A stretch of DNA of 64,000 nucleotides from Thalassovita sp. (GCF_963691685.1 NZ_OY829290.1:186001-250000); one strand, 5' to 3'; positions 25,072 to 33,428 are shown, counted from the stretch's first letter. Notes: generated by a model not told the origin, from the letters alone. Made by a program: numbers and translations.

Positions 25072-25542
25072 TCAGACCCGATGGTAGGGGCTGCCCGCCT
25101 GAATGGAGGCCGCACGGTAAAGCTGTTCGGACAGCATCACCCGCACCAGCATATGCGGCCAGACCATCTTGCCGAAGGAAATCGCAAAGTCGGCTTTGGC
25201 CCGCAGGCTGGGGTCAATGCCATCCGCGCCGCCGATCACAATCGCCAGATCCTGACGCCCGTTGTCGCGCCATTCGCCCAGCTTGTCAGAAAACTGCGGG
25301 GAGGACATAACCTTGCCGCGTTCATCCATCACGCAAAGCAGGGCCCCCTTGGGGATCACACGCTCCAGCAGCGCGGCCTCCGCCGCCATGCCGCCGCCCT
25401 TCTTATCCTCAACCTCATGAAAGGTGAGGGGGCCCAGGCCATGGGCCCGTCCGGTGCGGTCAAAACGTTGGGTGTAATCGTCAATAAGCGCCTTTTCAGG
25501 GCCGGTGCGCAACCGGCCCACGGCGCAGATATGAACCCGCAT
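25072..25542 (-). CDS. rlmH: 23S rRNA (pseudouridine-1915-N3)-methyltransferase
   Basis: SPOUT-class methyltransferase, 156 residues, which methylates pseudouridine 1915 in helix 69 of 23S rRNA. It begins MRVHICAVGRLRTGPE and shows the SAM knot IVIGGADGIDPSLRAKA near residue 103 and the C-terminal LYRAASIQAGSPYHR, which is almost diagnostic. The start at 25542 is set by this conserved N-terminus; an extension to 25632 runs into rsfS. The gene follows rsfS by four bases, a widespread pair. Confidence 0.97.
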   Translation of the reverse strand: MRVHICAVGRLRTGPEKALIDDYTQRFDRTGRAHGLGPLTFHEVEDKKGGGMAAEAALLERVIPKGALLCVMDERGKVMSSPQFSDKLGEWRDNGRQDLAIVIGGADGIDPSLRAKADFAISFGKMVWPHMLVRVMLSEQLYRAASIQAGSPYHRV

Positions 25543-25546
25543 GGGC

Positions 25547-25915
25547 TTAGCCCTGCGGTTTGTCGGGCGAAATGCCGTCCCGCCACATTTTTTCCATCTG
25601 ATAGAATTCGCGCACTTCGGGGCGGAAGACATGCACGATGATGTCGCCGGTGTCGATCAGCACCCAGTCACCGGTCGCCTTGCCTTCCACACGGGACGCA
25701 CGGCCCAGATCCTGTTTCAGACGGTCCACCAGTTTTTCTGAGATGGCCGAAACCTGACGCGACGAGCGGCCGGAACAGACCACCATATAATCGCCGATCG
25801 AGGTTTTCCCGCGCAGGTCGATCTGCTCGATATCCTCGGCCTTTTCATCTTCGAGAGTGGAAAGGATGTGTGCCAGCAACTCTTCGCTGGTGACATCTTT
25901 GGCGGATTGGCTCAT
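25547..25915 (-). CDS. rsfS: ribosome silencing factor RsfS
   Basis: A 122-residue protein of the Iojap/DUF143 family. It binds ribosomal protein L14 and blocks subunit joining when nutrients are short. The hallmarks are DLRGKTSIGDYMVVCSGRSS near residue 35, the ATGDWVLIDTGDIIVHVF strand near 83 and FYQMEKMWRD at the end. The ATG at 25915 has a GGAG site upstream; a 42-residue extension to 26041 is of odd composition and is rejected. It heads the rsfS-rlmH pair. Confidence 0.95.
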   Translation of the reverse strand: MSQSAKDVTSEELLAHILSTLEDEKAEDIEQIDLRGKTSIGDYMVVCSGRSSRQVSAISEKLVDRLKQDLGRASRVEGKATGDWVLIDTGDIIVHVFRPEVREFYQMEKMWRDGISPDKPQG

Positions 25916-26100
25916 TGCGGACTCCGCTTTGGTGTTGAGAGACAGGACATAGTCCTCCTTCTTGCAAACGCCGTTCTGCGTCCCGGCGCTGGACAGATTC
26001 AGATTAGCACCGGATATGTGGAATCTCAATCTTACCTTCAAGCGGGAAAACGCCCCGTTTTGCCCATTTTCACGCCTTTGCGCCGGTTTTTGGCGGGTTT

Positions 26101-26183
26101 TGCCTTCGGCGAGAGTATTTGGCGACGTTGAAAGGCGGTTTCACTGTTTTGCAAATACTCTGGGGTTTGGGGCAAGGCCCCAA
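26101..26183. repeat. REP/BIME-like intergenic element, copy B (both halves)
   Basis: The left half (26101-26140) aligns with copy A at 20328. AGAGTATTTG at 26112-26121 is repeated inverted as CAAATACTCT at 26152-26161, and a further hairpin TTGGGGC / GCCCCAA closes the element at 26167-26183. Together they make a paired, palindromic unit just downstream of the MscS stop codon. Confidence 0.65.
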
Positions 26184-26187
26184 TCTG

Positions 26188-27564
26188 TCAGTCGGAATCA
26201 GCGGGCAGGTTTGGCGGCAGCATGGTCACCTCGCGCTGTGGGAAGGGGATGGAAATGCGATGTTCCTGGAAGGCATCCCAAAGCGCCAGATAGACATTGC
26301 CGCGGATGTTGGTCAGCCCGCCGGTTGGATCTTCGATCCAGAACCGCAGCACGTAATCCACCGAACTGTCGCCAAAGCCGATGATGTGGCAAACCGGGGG
26401 CTTCTTTTCCAGCACGCGATCCACGCTGAGCGCCGCTGCAATGGCGATGCGGCGCACCTGATGCGGGTCATCGTGATAGGCGGTGCCAAAATGGATATCC
26501 AGCCGCACATAGTCGTTGGAATGGGACCAGTTGACCACCTGTCCGGTGATCAGATCCTCATTGGGGATGAGGTATTCCTTGCCGTCCCGGGTGACCACGC
26601 TGACATAGCGCGCGCCAAGGGCTTCGATCCAGCCGAAGGTGGACCCGAGTGAGATCACGTCGCCGGGTTTGATTGACTTGTCCAGCAGGATGATCACGCC
26701 GCTGACGAGGTTTGAGACCACCTTTTGCAGGCCAAAACCAAGGCCGACACCAATGGCACCCGAAAGGAAGGCAAGCCCGGTGAGATCGACGCCAACCGCC
26801 TTCAGCCCGACAAAAAGCGCGGCGGAGTACAGCGCCAGTTGCAGAACCTTGACCAGCAGCACCTGCATTGAGGGGGAAATCTCAGCGTTGCGGCGGATCC
26901 GGTCCGTGGAGACCCGAGCCAGAAACCGTGCCGCTGCGATCAGCACCCCAACCACGGCGATGCCCTGCACCACTGTCCAAAGCGACAGCTGTAGGTCGCC
27001 AAAATCGACGGCAGCGCTTTGCAGCAGGGCCTGCGCTTCGTCGGTGAGGTTCAGAATCGAGAGGGTGACCCAGATCCAGCCGGTATATCGCACCACGGAG
27101 CGCAGGAATTTGTTGCCGATCAGCCGGGTCAGGAAGGCAATGACCAGCCAGGCCAGCGCCAGCTGCGCAATGATCGCCAGCATGTAGCTGCGGCTGGGCC
27201 AGGTGACTTCGCGCATGATCCAGACGGTTGGCCAGATGAGTGCGGCAAACAGGATAAGGTTCAGCCGTTTGTGCAGGATCACCAGAATGCGCATCCGCCA
27301 GGTGGGCCAGCCGGTGAGGGTGCGCATCCAGTCATGCAGCCGTGGGCCCAGAACACGTGTCAGCAAGTAGGTCGCCAGAACCAGCCCCAGGGCAATCGCC
27401 ACTTGATAGGCGTTCCAGGGCCGCAACAGCCCGGTGAGAAACCGTTCGAAGTCCGATGCTAGCCCTAACGCCACATCCTGTGCCATCTCCTGCGCAGCAG
27501 CGGGCGCGGCGTCAGCGGCGGCTTCAGCGGTTTGGTCTAAAGTTGTGCTGCTCTCTTCGTCCAT
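26188..27564 (-). CDS. mechanosensitive ion channel, MscS family
   Basis: A 458-residue membrane protein that opens under membrane tension to release solutes after osmotic downshock. There are about five or six membrane segments before the channel core. The MscS pore-lining helix is recognisable in LTGLAFLSGAIGVGLGFGLQ (near 265-284), and the beta domain follows in LGSTFGWIEALGARYVSVVT and the EYLIPNEDLITGQVVNWS segment. It is longer than E. coli MscS (286), with an N-terminal Ala/Glu-rich leader and extra helices. It is transcribed alone; a REP-like element follows. Confidence 0.95.
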   Translation of the reverse strand: MDEESSTTLDQTAEAAADAAPAAAQEMAQDVALGLASDFERFLTGLLRPWNAYQVAIALGLVLATYLLTRVLGPRLHDWMRTLTGWPTWRMRILVILHKRLNLILFAALIWPTVWIMREVTWPSRSYMLAIIAQLALAWLVIAFLTRLIGNKFLRSVVRYTGWIWVTLSILNLTDEAQALLQSAAVDFGDLQLSLWTVVQGIAVVGVLIAAARFLARVSTDRIRRNAEISPSMQVLLVKVLQLALYSAALFVGLKAVGVDLTGLAFLSGAIGVGLGFGLQKVVSNLVSGVIILLDKSIKPGDVISLGSTFGWIEALGARYVSVVTRDGKEYLIPNEDLITGQVVNWSHSNDYVRLDIHFGTAYHDDPHQVRRIAIAAALSVDRVLEKKPPVCHIIGFGDSSVDYVLRFWIEDPTGGLTNIRGNVYLALWDAFQEHRISIPFPQREVTMLPPNLPADSD

Positions 27565-27622
27565 AAGCTCCCTCTGTGCCTATTGGTGCACAGAAGGCGC
27601 CTTCGGGCAACAGCTTGAACTG

Positions 27623-28141
27623 TCAAAGTCCGTTGCAACGGTCCAATGTCTCGCCTGCACCGATTTGTTGCATCATGTCAGCAACAGTGAGCCCGGTGAG
27701 GAACGGACGGAACTGCGCGCCACCGTCGAAGCTGAGGCGGACGGAAATCTCCCCTTGCGGATTGGGCGCGTCGGTCAGGCTGCAACCTGCAATGCTGATT
27801 GAGAGGGTGCCCTCGGTGCCGTCTGGAGCCTCATTCTGCCAGATCGCGATTTCGCGTTGCAGGGATTTCAGCCTCATCACGTCTTCAGGGCTTAGTCGCC
27901 AGATGTCGCCATGTTGATCCAGCTGCACCGTGGCGCTTTTCTCTTGCCCGTCACGCGTGGCGCCAAAATACATCTCCATCCCTCCGGTCGGGATCGCAAT
28001 ATCGGGTGGCAGAGTCACCTGGGCGGCAAGGTTGGCGGGATCACTGGTCAGCGGGTCCAATTGGCTGAGCCTGGCGGCGGTCAGCGGGTTGATCGACCCG
28101 CAAGCCGTTAGAAAGAGGAGGGCAGCGAAAATTGGCTTCAT
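27623..28141 (-). CDS. putative lipoprotein of unknown function
   Basis: A 172-residue exported protein with a lipobox in FAALLFLTACGS, so the mature protein would start at Cys15 and be lipid-anchored. The rest is beta-rich with a hydrophilic central helix (LSPEDVMRLKSLQREIAIW) and two further Cys. No named family is recognised. The ATG at 28141 is chosen because GGAG lies nine bases upstream; a start four codons earlier overlaps that site. It is divergent from the DUF2975 gene across a 72-bp AT-rich space. Confidence 0.8.
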   Translation of the reverse strand: MKPIFAALLFLTACGSINPLTAARLSQLDPLTSDPANLAAQVTLPPDIAIPTGGMEMYFGATRDGQEKSATVQLDQHGDIWRLSPEDVMRLKSLQREIAIWQNEAPDGTEGTLSISIAGCSLTDAPNPQGEISVRLSFDGGAQFRPFLTGLTVADMMQQIGAGETLDRCNGL

Positions 28142-28180
28142 AGAATTCTCCATTGATTCGCGTAAAATTTAATGTAAAAC

Positions 28181-28194
28181 AATAAATGTTTATT
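28181..28194. promoter_or_regulatory. palindrome in the divergent lipoprotein/DUF2975 space
   Basis: AATAAATGTTTATT is a perfect inverted repeat with a two-base centre, in an AT-rich spacer in otherwise GC-rich DNA. It could be an operator for the small HTH protein encoded at 28738. Confidence 0.45.
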
Positions 28195-28213
28195 AATTTG
28201 CATGGAGTCAATC

Positions 28214-28738
28214 ATGACAACGCGAAATCTCTCCTTGCTGCTTCTCTGGGGCTGTCGTTTGGCCATTGCGGGTTTGCTGGTCACGATGCTGATCGGCGCC
28301 TGGGTTAGTTTTCAAAACCCTGAGGTGTTGGTTTTGGCGCGGGGGGATGTGCCTATTATGGGGGATTTGTCGCTTTGGGCTTGGCTGGGTAGTGTTGTGG
28401 TGGCGGCTGCGGTTATGGCGGTGGCGATCTACGTGCTACTGCAGGCGCATCAGCTGTTTGACATTTACCGCGCTGGCGATCTGCTGAGCGCCGCCGCGGC
28501 CACGCGAATTTCGCGGATTGGCAAGGGGACTCTGTTGCTGGCGATTGCCTCGGTCCTTGCTCATCCGGTTCTGACGGTGCTTTTGACCTCGGCCAACCCG
28601 GTGGGCCAAAGGGCGGTCTCTGTGGCGCTGTCCAGCAACGATGCGAGTCTTCTTTTGCTGGCGGGATTGCTGACCGTAATCGGCCGCGCCTTGCGGGAAG
28701 CCGCGGCGGTTGCGGCCGAAAACAAGGCCTTTGTCTGA
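28214..28738 (+). CDS. DUF2975 domain membrane protein
   Basis: A 174-residue integral membrane protein with four hydrophobic segments: LAIAGLLVTMLIGAWVSF, LGSVVVAAAVMAVAIYVLLQ, GTLLLAIASVLAHPVLTVLL and LLLLAGLLTVIGRALREA. The charge pattern and order fit DUF2975, whose members are typically paired with a small XRE-type regulator, as here. The ATG at 28214 follows a GGAG site; a start at 28202 would overlap it. The stop overlaps the regulator's start by one base (TGATG), so they are co-translated. Function is unknown; sensing or membrane adaptation is a guess from the pairing. Confidence 0.85.
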   Translation: MTTRNLSLLLLWGCRLAIAGLLVTMLIGAWVSFQNPEVLVLARGDVPIMGDLSLWAWLGSVVVAAAVMAVAIYVLLQAHQLFDIYRAGDLLSAAAATRISRIGKGTLLLAIASVLAHPVLTVLLTSANPVGQRAVSVALSSNDASLLLLAGLLTVIGRALREAAAVAAENKAFV

Positions 28739-28950
28739 TGGAAATTGTGGTGCGTCTGGATGTGATGCTGGCCCTGCGCAAGATGAAATCACGAGAACTG
28801 GCAGAGCGGATTGGTATTTCCGAACAGAACCTTTCGCTTTTGAAATCTGGCAAGGTCAAAGGCGTGCGGTTTGAGACACTGGCGCGGATCTGTGATGTGC
28901 TGGAGTGCCAGCCGGGGGACCTGTTGGAGGCTGTGCCCCTATCCGAATGA
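28738..28950 (+). CDS. small XRE-family helix-turn-helix regulator (YozG-like)
   Basis: A 70-residue protein consisting only of an HTH domain: LAERIGISEQNLSLLKSGKV is the two-helix reader segment, followed by FETLARICDVLECQPGDLLE, typical of the YozG/Cro-like group. It is likely to be a DNA-binding repressor whose activity is linked to its DUF2975 partner in the membrane. A candidate palindrome lies upstream of the pair at 28181. There is no effector domain in the protein itself. Confidence 0.9.
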   Translation: MEIVVRLDVMLALRKMKSRELAERIGISEQNLSLLKSGKVKGVRFETLARICDVLECQPGDLLEAVPLSE

Positions 28951-29001
28951 GTATTGTCAGTGCCATTGCAACGGTGTTGATCTGTCTATAACCATCTGGC
29001 C

Positions 29002-29745
29002 ATGCTTGATATTCTTCTGATCCTCGCAGCCGGTTTTGGGGCTGGCATCATCAACGCGCTTGCAGGTGGCGGCACCTTTTTGACCTTCCCTGCCTTAGTG
29101 ATGATTGGCATTCCGCCGGTGGCGGCCAATGCGACCAGCGCGGTTGCGGTCTTCCCCGGATACTTGTCGGCGGCGCTGGGCTTCAAACGTGAGATTGGAG
29201 AATTGCCACGGGCGGCCTTGTTGCGCGCCTGTGTGGTGACCTTGATTGGCGGGCTGATCGGGGGGCTGTTGTTGCTGGTTTCCTCTAATGAGGTTTTTGC
29301 GGTTCTGGTGCCTTTCCTGTTGCTGGCGGCCACGCTGGCCTTTGCCTTTCAGGCGCAGATCCAGAACTGGATGCGCGGCACCGCGCTGAAGGCCACGCCT
29401 TACGGCACCTTTGGCCTGATGGCGGTGTCGATCTATGGCGGCTATTTCAACGGGGGTCTGGGGATTGTCCTACTGGCACTGTTTGCGCTCTGGGGGATGG
29501 AGAGCCTCAATCAGATGAACGGGCTGAAAAACGCCCTGTCCTTTGTGATCTCGGCAATTTCGGTGGCGACCTTTGCGGTGGCGGGCATCGTGCATTGGAA
29601 TGAGGCGCTGATCATGGCGGTGGCGGCTATCGCGGGGGGATTCGCCGGCGCCCATCTGGCCAAGATCCTGCCCAAAGCGGTGGTGCGCGGCTTTATCATC
29701 CTGATCGGTATGGGCATGTCAGCGGTGTTTTTCGCCCGAATTTGA
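29002..29745 (+). CDS. TSUP / TauE-SafE family anion exporter
   Basis: A 247-residue membrane protein of about eight segments. The family marks are GAGIINALAGGGTFLTFPAL near residues 13-32, followed by PPVAANATSAVAVFPGYLSA, and a second repeat with YGGYFNGGLGIVLLALF near 151. TSUP proteins move sulfite, sulfoacetate or other small organosulfur anions across the inner membrane. The substrate cannot be assigned; no sulfonate or taurine genes are near. The gene lies 51 bp after the HTH gene on the same strand but has no obvious functional tie. Confidence 0.92.
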   Translation: MLDILLILAAGFGAGIINALAGGGTFLTFPALVMIGIPPVAANATSAVAVFPGYLSAALGFKREIGELPRAALLRACVVTLIGGLIGGLLLLVSSNEVFAVLVPFLLLAATLAFAFQAQIQNWMRGTALKATPYGTFGLMAVSIYGGYFNGGLGIVLLALFALWGMESLNQMNGLKNALSFVISAISVATFAVAGIVHWNEALIMAVAAIAGGFAGAHLAKILPKAVVRGFIILIGMGMSAVFFARI

Positions 29746-29804
29746 CCCGCTGCCCTGCGCGCCGTGCCTTGCGGAAAATTGCCCTTCGGTGTAGGACGGG
29801 CGCA

Positions 29805-29891
29805 ATGAAACGTATTTTCGATATCGACGACCGCAGCTTTCTGCCCTGGCGGTTCTTCGGCGCAAAACGCGCCGTCCTAGCCTGCCTATGA
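29805..29891 (+). CDS. candidate leucine-operon leader peptide
   Basis: A 28-codon ORF between the TSUP gene and leuC, preceded by AGGACGGG, and encoding MKRIFDIDDR, then SFLPWRFFGA, then KRAVLACL. Its last residues include two Leu codons that are both CTA (codons 25 and 28), a rare Leu codon in GC-rich genomes. The stop lies eight bases before a terminator hairpin, and an alternative hairpin can form at 29878-29904. This is the layout of a ribosome-stalling leader, as in enterobacterial leu operons, but it has only three Leu codons in total and is a prediction. Confidence 0.5.
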   Translation: MKRIFDIDDRSFLPWRFFGAKRAVLACL

Positions 29892-29898
29892 GCTGGCC

Positions 29899-29930
29899 GG
29901 CCTACCTGTGCGGTGGGCCTTTCGTTGTTT
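29899..29930 (+). terminator. attenuator-like terminator upstream of leuC
   Basis: Perfect 8-bp stem GGCCTACC / GGTGGGCC (one G-T pair) with loop TGTGC, followed by TTTCGTTGTTT, 40 bp before the leuC start. A competing stem can pair TAGCC-GCC (29878-29886) with GGC-CGG-CTA (29895-29904), which would hold the left arm of the terminator. Confidence 0.65.
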
Positions 29931-29970
29931 CATAACCCTTACATACACAGACAATCCACGGGAGAGGACC

Positions 29971-31380
29971 ATGACCGCCCCGAAGACACTCTATGATAAA
30001 ATCTGGGACGCCCATGTCGCGCATGAAGCCGAAGACGGGACGTGCCTGCTTTATATCGACCGCCACCTTGTACACGAAGTGACCTCACCGCAGGCCTTCG
30101 AAGGGCTGCGCATGGCGGGCCGCAAGGTACACGCGCCGGACAAAACCATTGCCGTGCCGGACCACAACGTGCCGACCACGGCCGGCCGTGAAGATCCCGC
30201 GCAGATGACCGAGGAAAGCCGCATTCAGGTTTCCGCACTGGATAAGAACGCCAAAGAGTTTGGTGTGCATTACTATCCGGTGTCTGACGTGCGTCAGGGC
30301 ATCGTGCACATTGTTGGCCCGGAAAACGGCTGGACCCTGCCGGGCATGACCGTTGTGTGCGGCGACAGCCACACCGCGACCCATGGCGCGTTCGGCTCAC
30401 TGGCCCACGGCATTGGTACGTCGGAAGTGGAACACGTTCTGGCCACCCAGACGCTGATCCAGAAGAAGTCCAAAAACATGAAGGTGGAAATCACTGGCAA
30501 ACTGAAGCCGGGTGTGACCGCCAAGGACATCACCCTGGCCGTGATCGGGGAAACCGGCACCGGCGGCGGCACTGGCTATGTGATCGAATATTGTGGTGAA
30601 GCGATCCGCGATCTGTCGATGGAAGGCCGCATGACCGTCTGCAACATGGCCATCGAAGGTGGCGCACGTGCAGGTCTGATCGCCCCTGATGAGACCACCT
30701 TTGAATACTGCAAGGGCCGTGCCCACGCGCCGAAAGGTGCCGCTTGGGAACAGGCGTTGGAGTATTGGAAGACCCTCTTCACCGACGAAGGTGCGCATTT
30801 CGACAAGGTTGTCACCCTGCGTGGCGAAGACATCGAACCGGTTGTGACCTGGGGCACCAGCCCTGAAGACGTTCTGCCGATCACCGGTGTTGTCCCGGCG
30901 CCGGAAGACTTCGAAGGCGGCAAGATTGAAGCGGCCCGTCGCTCGATCGAATACATGGGCCTCACCCCCGGTCAGAAACTCTCGGACATTGAGATCGACA
31001 CCGTGTTCATCGGGTCCTGCACCAACGGCCGGATCGAAGATCTGCGCGCTGTGGCCGAAGTGGTCAAAGGCAAAAAGATCAAAGAAGGCATGCGTGCCAT
31101 GATCGTTCCGGGCTCAGGCCTGGTGCGGGCACAGGCCGAAGAAGAAGGTCTGGCCGAAATCTTTGAAGAGGCCGGTTTTGAATGGCGTCTGGCGGGATGC
31201 TCGATGTGTCTGGCAATGAACCCCGATCAGCTGTCCGAGAATGAGCGCTGCGCGTCCACCTCGAACCGCAACTTCGAGGGGCGTCAAGGCTATAAGGGCC
31301 GTACCCACCTGGTAAGCCCCGGTATGGCTGCTGCGGCAGCGTTGACCGGCAAGCTGACCGATGTACGTGAGCTGATGTAA
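29971..31380 (+). CDS. leuC: 3-isopropylmalate dehydratase large subunit
   Basis: Aconitase-superfamily subunit that with LeuD isomerises 2- to 3-isopropylmalate in leucine synthesis. The length of 469 residues is normal. The [4Fe-4S] ligands are visible in FIGSCTNGRIEDL (first Cys near 349) and AGCSMCLAMNPD (CxxC near 409-412). The ATG at 29971 follows GGGAGAGGA; an extension to 29908 overlaps the terminator and is rejected. A leader ORF and attenuator-like hairpin lie upstream. A glycosyltransferase gene starts three bases after the stop, before leuD. Confidence 0.97.
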   Translation: MTAPKTLYDKIWDAHVAHEAEDGTCLLYIDRHLVHEVTSPQAFEGLRMAGRKVHAPDKTIAVPDHNVPTTAGREDPAQMTEESRIQVSALDKNAKEFGVHYYPVSDVRQGIVHIVGPENGWTLPGMTVVCGDSHTATHGAFGSLAHGIGTSEVEHVLATQTLIQKKSKNMKVEITGKLKPGVTAKDITLAVIGETGTGGGTGYVIEYCGEAIRDLSMEGRMTVCNMAIEGGARAGLIAPDETTFEYCKGRAHAPKGAAWEQALEYWKTLFTDEGAHFDKVVTLRGEDIEPVVTWGTSPEDVLPITGVVPAPEDFEGGKIEAARRSIEYMGLTPGQKLSDIEIDTVFIGSCTNGRIEDLRAVAEVVKGKKIKEGMRAMIVPGSGLVRAQAEEEGLAEIFEEAGFEWRLAGCSMCLAMNPDQLSENERCASTSNRNFEGRQGYKGRTHLVSPGMAAAAALTGKLTDVRELM

Positions 31381-31383
31381 CCC

Positions 31384-32748
31384 ATGTGTGCGGCGCTCAC
31401 CCCTTCTGGAACGTCTGACCGTCTCCGCGTGCTTGTCATCGCGGAAGCGGCCAATCCTGAATGGGTGAGTGTACCTTTGGTCGGCTGGTCCCTTGCCAAT
31501 GCTCTGCGCAGCGAATGTGACGTGCATATCGTCACACAGGTGCGCAACCGTGAGGCCTTCCTGCGGGCAGGTCTGGTGGAAGGGCAGGATTTCACCGCCA
31601 TCGACACGGAAACGGTGGCGCGTGGCATCTACCGTCTGGGCGAAGCGCTGCGGATGGGCGAAGGCAAAGGCTGGACAATGGTCACAGCGCTGTCGTCCCG
31701 TCTGGCCTACCCGGTGTTTGAGCGCAAAGTCTGGCGCCAGTTCGGATCGCAGATCCGGGCCGGGGCCTATGACATCGTGCATCGGGTGACCCCATTGACC
31801 CCAACCGCCAACAGTCTGTTGGCGGCCAAGTGCAAAGCGGCGGCTGTGCCTTTTGTCATGGGGCCGCTGAACGGCGGTGTGCCTTGGCCAAAAGGCTTTG
31901 AGCGCGAACGCCGGGCCGAACGCGAATGGCTGTCCTATGTGCGGGGTGCTTACAAGCTCTCCGGTGCGCGGCGGCGGATGCTGAATGCGGCCTCGGCGAT
32001 CATTGCGGGCTCTCGCTTCACGGCGGGTGACATGCCTGCACAGCATCAAAGCAAGGTGACCTTGGTGCCGGAAAACGGCATTGATCCCACCCGGTTTGAT
32101 CTGCAAGGTAATTTGCCACCACGGGGGGCAACATGCCCGCTGCGCGGCTGTTTTGTCGGGCGTCTGGTGCCCTACAAGGGGCCGGATATGCTGATCGAGG
32201 CGGCTGAGCCCTTTCTGCGTGATGGCACGCTCGTCTTGGACATCATCGGCGATGGTCCGATGTTGGCGGGGCTCAAAGCGCAAGCCGCAGATCTGGGCGT
32301 TGACGGGGCGATCACCTTCCATGGCTGGGTCGCACATGCAGATGTGCAGTCCATCCTTGGCCGCGCCGATATGCTGACCTTCCCCTCTGTGCGGGAGTTT
32401 GGCGGCGGCGTGGTGCTGGAAGCGATGGCGCTGGGCGTGGTTCCGGTGATCTGTGACTACGCAGGTCCTTCGGAGCTGGTGGATGAGGCAACGGGTATCA
32501 AGGTGGCGATGGGATCGCGCGCTGATGTGGTGGCGGGGTTCCGCGCTGCATTGGCCCGGGTTCTGTCAGACCCTGAGATGTTGGCGCCGATGGCGGCAGC
32601 GGCGCGGGCAAAGGTCAAAACGCATTACACATGGGCCGCCAAGGCCAAACACATCAAAGACATCTATCATTGGGTGCTGAAACGGGACGGGCAAATCCCA
32701 CGTCCCGCGCCGCTGGACACAGCGCTGTGGCATCCGCAAGAAACATGA
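31384..32748 (+). CDS. GT4-type glycosyltransferase inside the leuCD operon
   Basis: A 454-residue GT-B fold glycosyltransferase of the GT4 type. The N-terminal half has LVIAEAANPEWVSVPLVGW; the C-terminal nucleotide-sugar domain has LRGCFVGRLVPYKGPDMLIE near 256 and the EFGGGVVLEAMALG segment near 338, an E-x7-E motif. No membrane segment is clear, so it may work at the inner face of the membrane on a lipid or capsule glycan. It begins three bases after leuC and ends 22 bp before leuD, whose ribosome site GGAGA lies in the gap. Being wedged in a leucine operon is unusual, and no other glycan genes are near. Confidence 0.92.
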   Translation: MCAALTPSGTSDRLRVLVIAEAANPEWVSVPLVGWSLANALRSECDVHIVTQVRNREAFLRAGLVEGQDFTAIDTETVARGIYRLGEALRMGEGKGWTMVTALSSRLAYPVFERKVWRQFGSQIRAGAYDIVHRVTPLTPTANSLLAAKCKAAAVPFVMGPLNGGVPWPKGFERERRAEREWLSYVRGAYKLSGARRRMLNAASAIIAGSRFTAGDMPAQHQSKVTLVPENGIDPTRFDLQGNLPPRGATCPLRGCFVGRLVPYKGPDMLIEAAEPFLRDGTLVLDIIGDGPMLAGLKAQAADLGVDGAITFHGWVAHADVQSILGRADMLTFPSVREFGGGVVLEAMALGVVPVICDYAGPSELVDEATGIKVAMGSRADVVAGFRAALARVLSDPEMLAPMAAAARAKVKTHYTWAAKAKHIKDIYHWVLKRDGQIPRPAPLDTALWHPQET

Positions 32749-32770
32749 ATGAACCCAGGAGACTGAGTTA

Positions 32771-33376
32771 ATGGAAAAATTCGAAAAACTCCAAGGCATT
32801 GCGGCCCCTATGCCGCTGGTCAACATCGACACCGACATGATCATCCCCAAGGTGTTCCTGAAGTCGATCCAGCGCACCGGTTTTGGTGTGAACCTGTTTG
32901 ACGAAATGCGTTACAACCGCGACGGCACCGAGATCGAAGATTTCGTGCTGAACAAACCGCAGTACCGCGACGCTGAGATCCTGATCGCCGGTGACAACTT
33001 CGGCTGTGGCTCCTCGCGTGAACACGCGCCTTGGGCGATTGCAGACTTTGGCATCAAATGCATCGTTTCGACCTCTTTCGCGGACATCTTCTTCAACAAC
33101 TGCTTTAAGAACGGCATCCTGCCGATCGTTCTGCCGCAGGAACAGGTTGATGTGCTGATGGCCGACGCGGAGAAAGGCGCAAACGCACGGATGACTGTCG
33201 ATCTGGAAGCCCAAGAAATCACCACCTCGGATGGCGAAACCATCGGTTTCGAAGTGGATGCGTTCAAAAAGCACTGCCTGCTGAACGGTCTGGATGACAT
33301 CGGTCTGACCATGGAAAAGGCCGACTCGATCAAATCCTATGAGCAGAAGCTGACCGCCGAACGCCCCTGGGTCTGA
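32771..33376 (+). CDS. leuD: 3-isopropylmalate dehydratase small subunit
   Basis: A 201-residue partner of LeuC, with the swivelling aconitase-like domain. The recognisable features are the start MEKFEKLQGIAAPMPLVNID and GDNFGCGSSREHAPWAIADF near residues 75-94. GGAGACTGAG precedes the ATG. It is the last gene of the leu leader-leuC-GT-leuD operon, closed by a strong terminator 24 bp downstream. LeuB, the next enzyme, is encoded 5 kb further on. Confidence 0.97.
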   Translation: MEKFEKLQGIAAPMPLVNIDTDMIIPKVFLKSIQRTGFGVNLFDEMRYNRDGTEIEDFVLNKPQYRDAEILIAGDNFGCGSSREHAPWAIADFGIKCIVSTSFADIFFNNCFKNGILPIVLPQEQVDVLMADAEKGANARMTVDLEAQEITTSDGETIGFEVDAFKKHCLLNGLDDIGLTMEKADSIKSYEQKLTAERPWV

Positions 33377-33399
33377 TCCTGTTAAAAATAACATCTGTG

Positions 33400-33428
33400 A
33401 AACCCCTGCCGGCCTCGGCGGGGGTTTT
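33400..33428 (+). terminator. leuD terminator
   Basis: Twelve-base stem AAACCCCTGCCG / CGGCGGGGGTTT with one T-G pair and a four-base loop, followed by T's. Confidence 0.85.
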
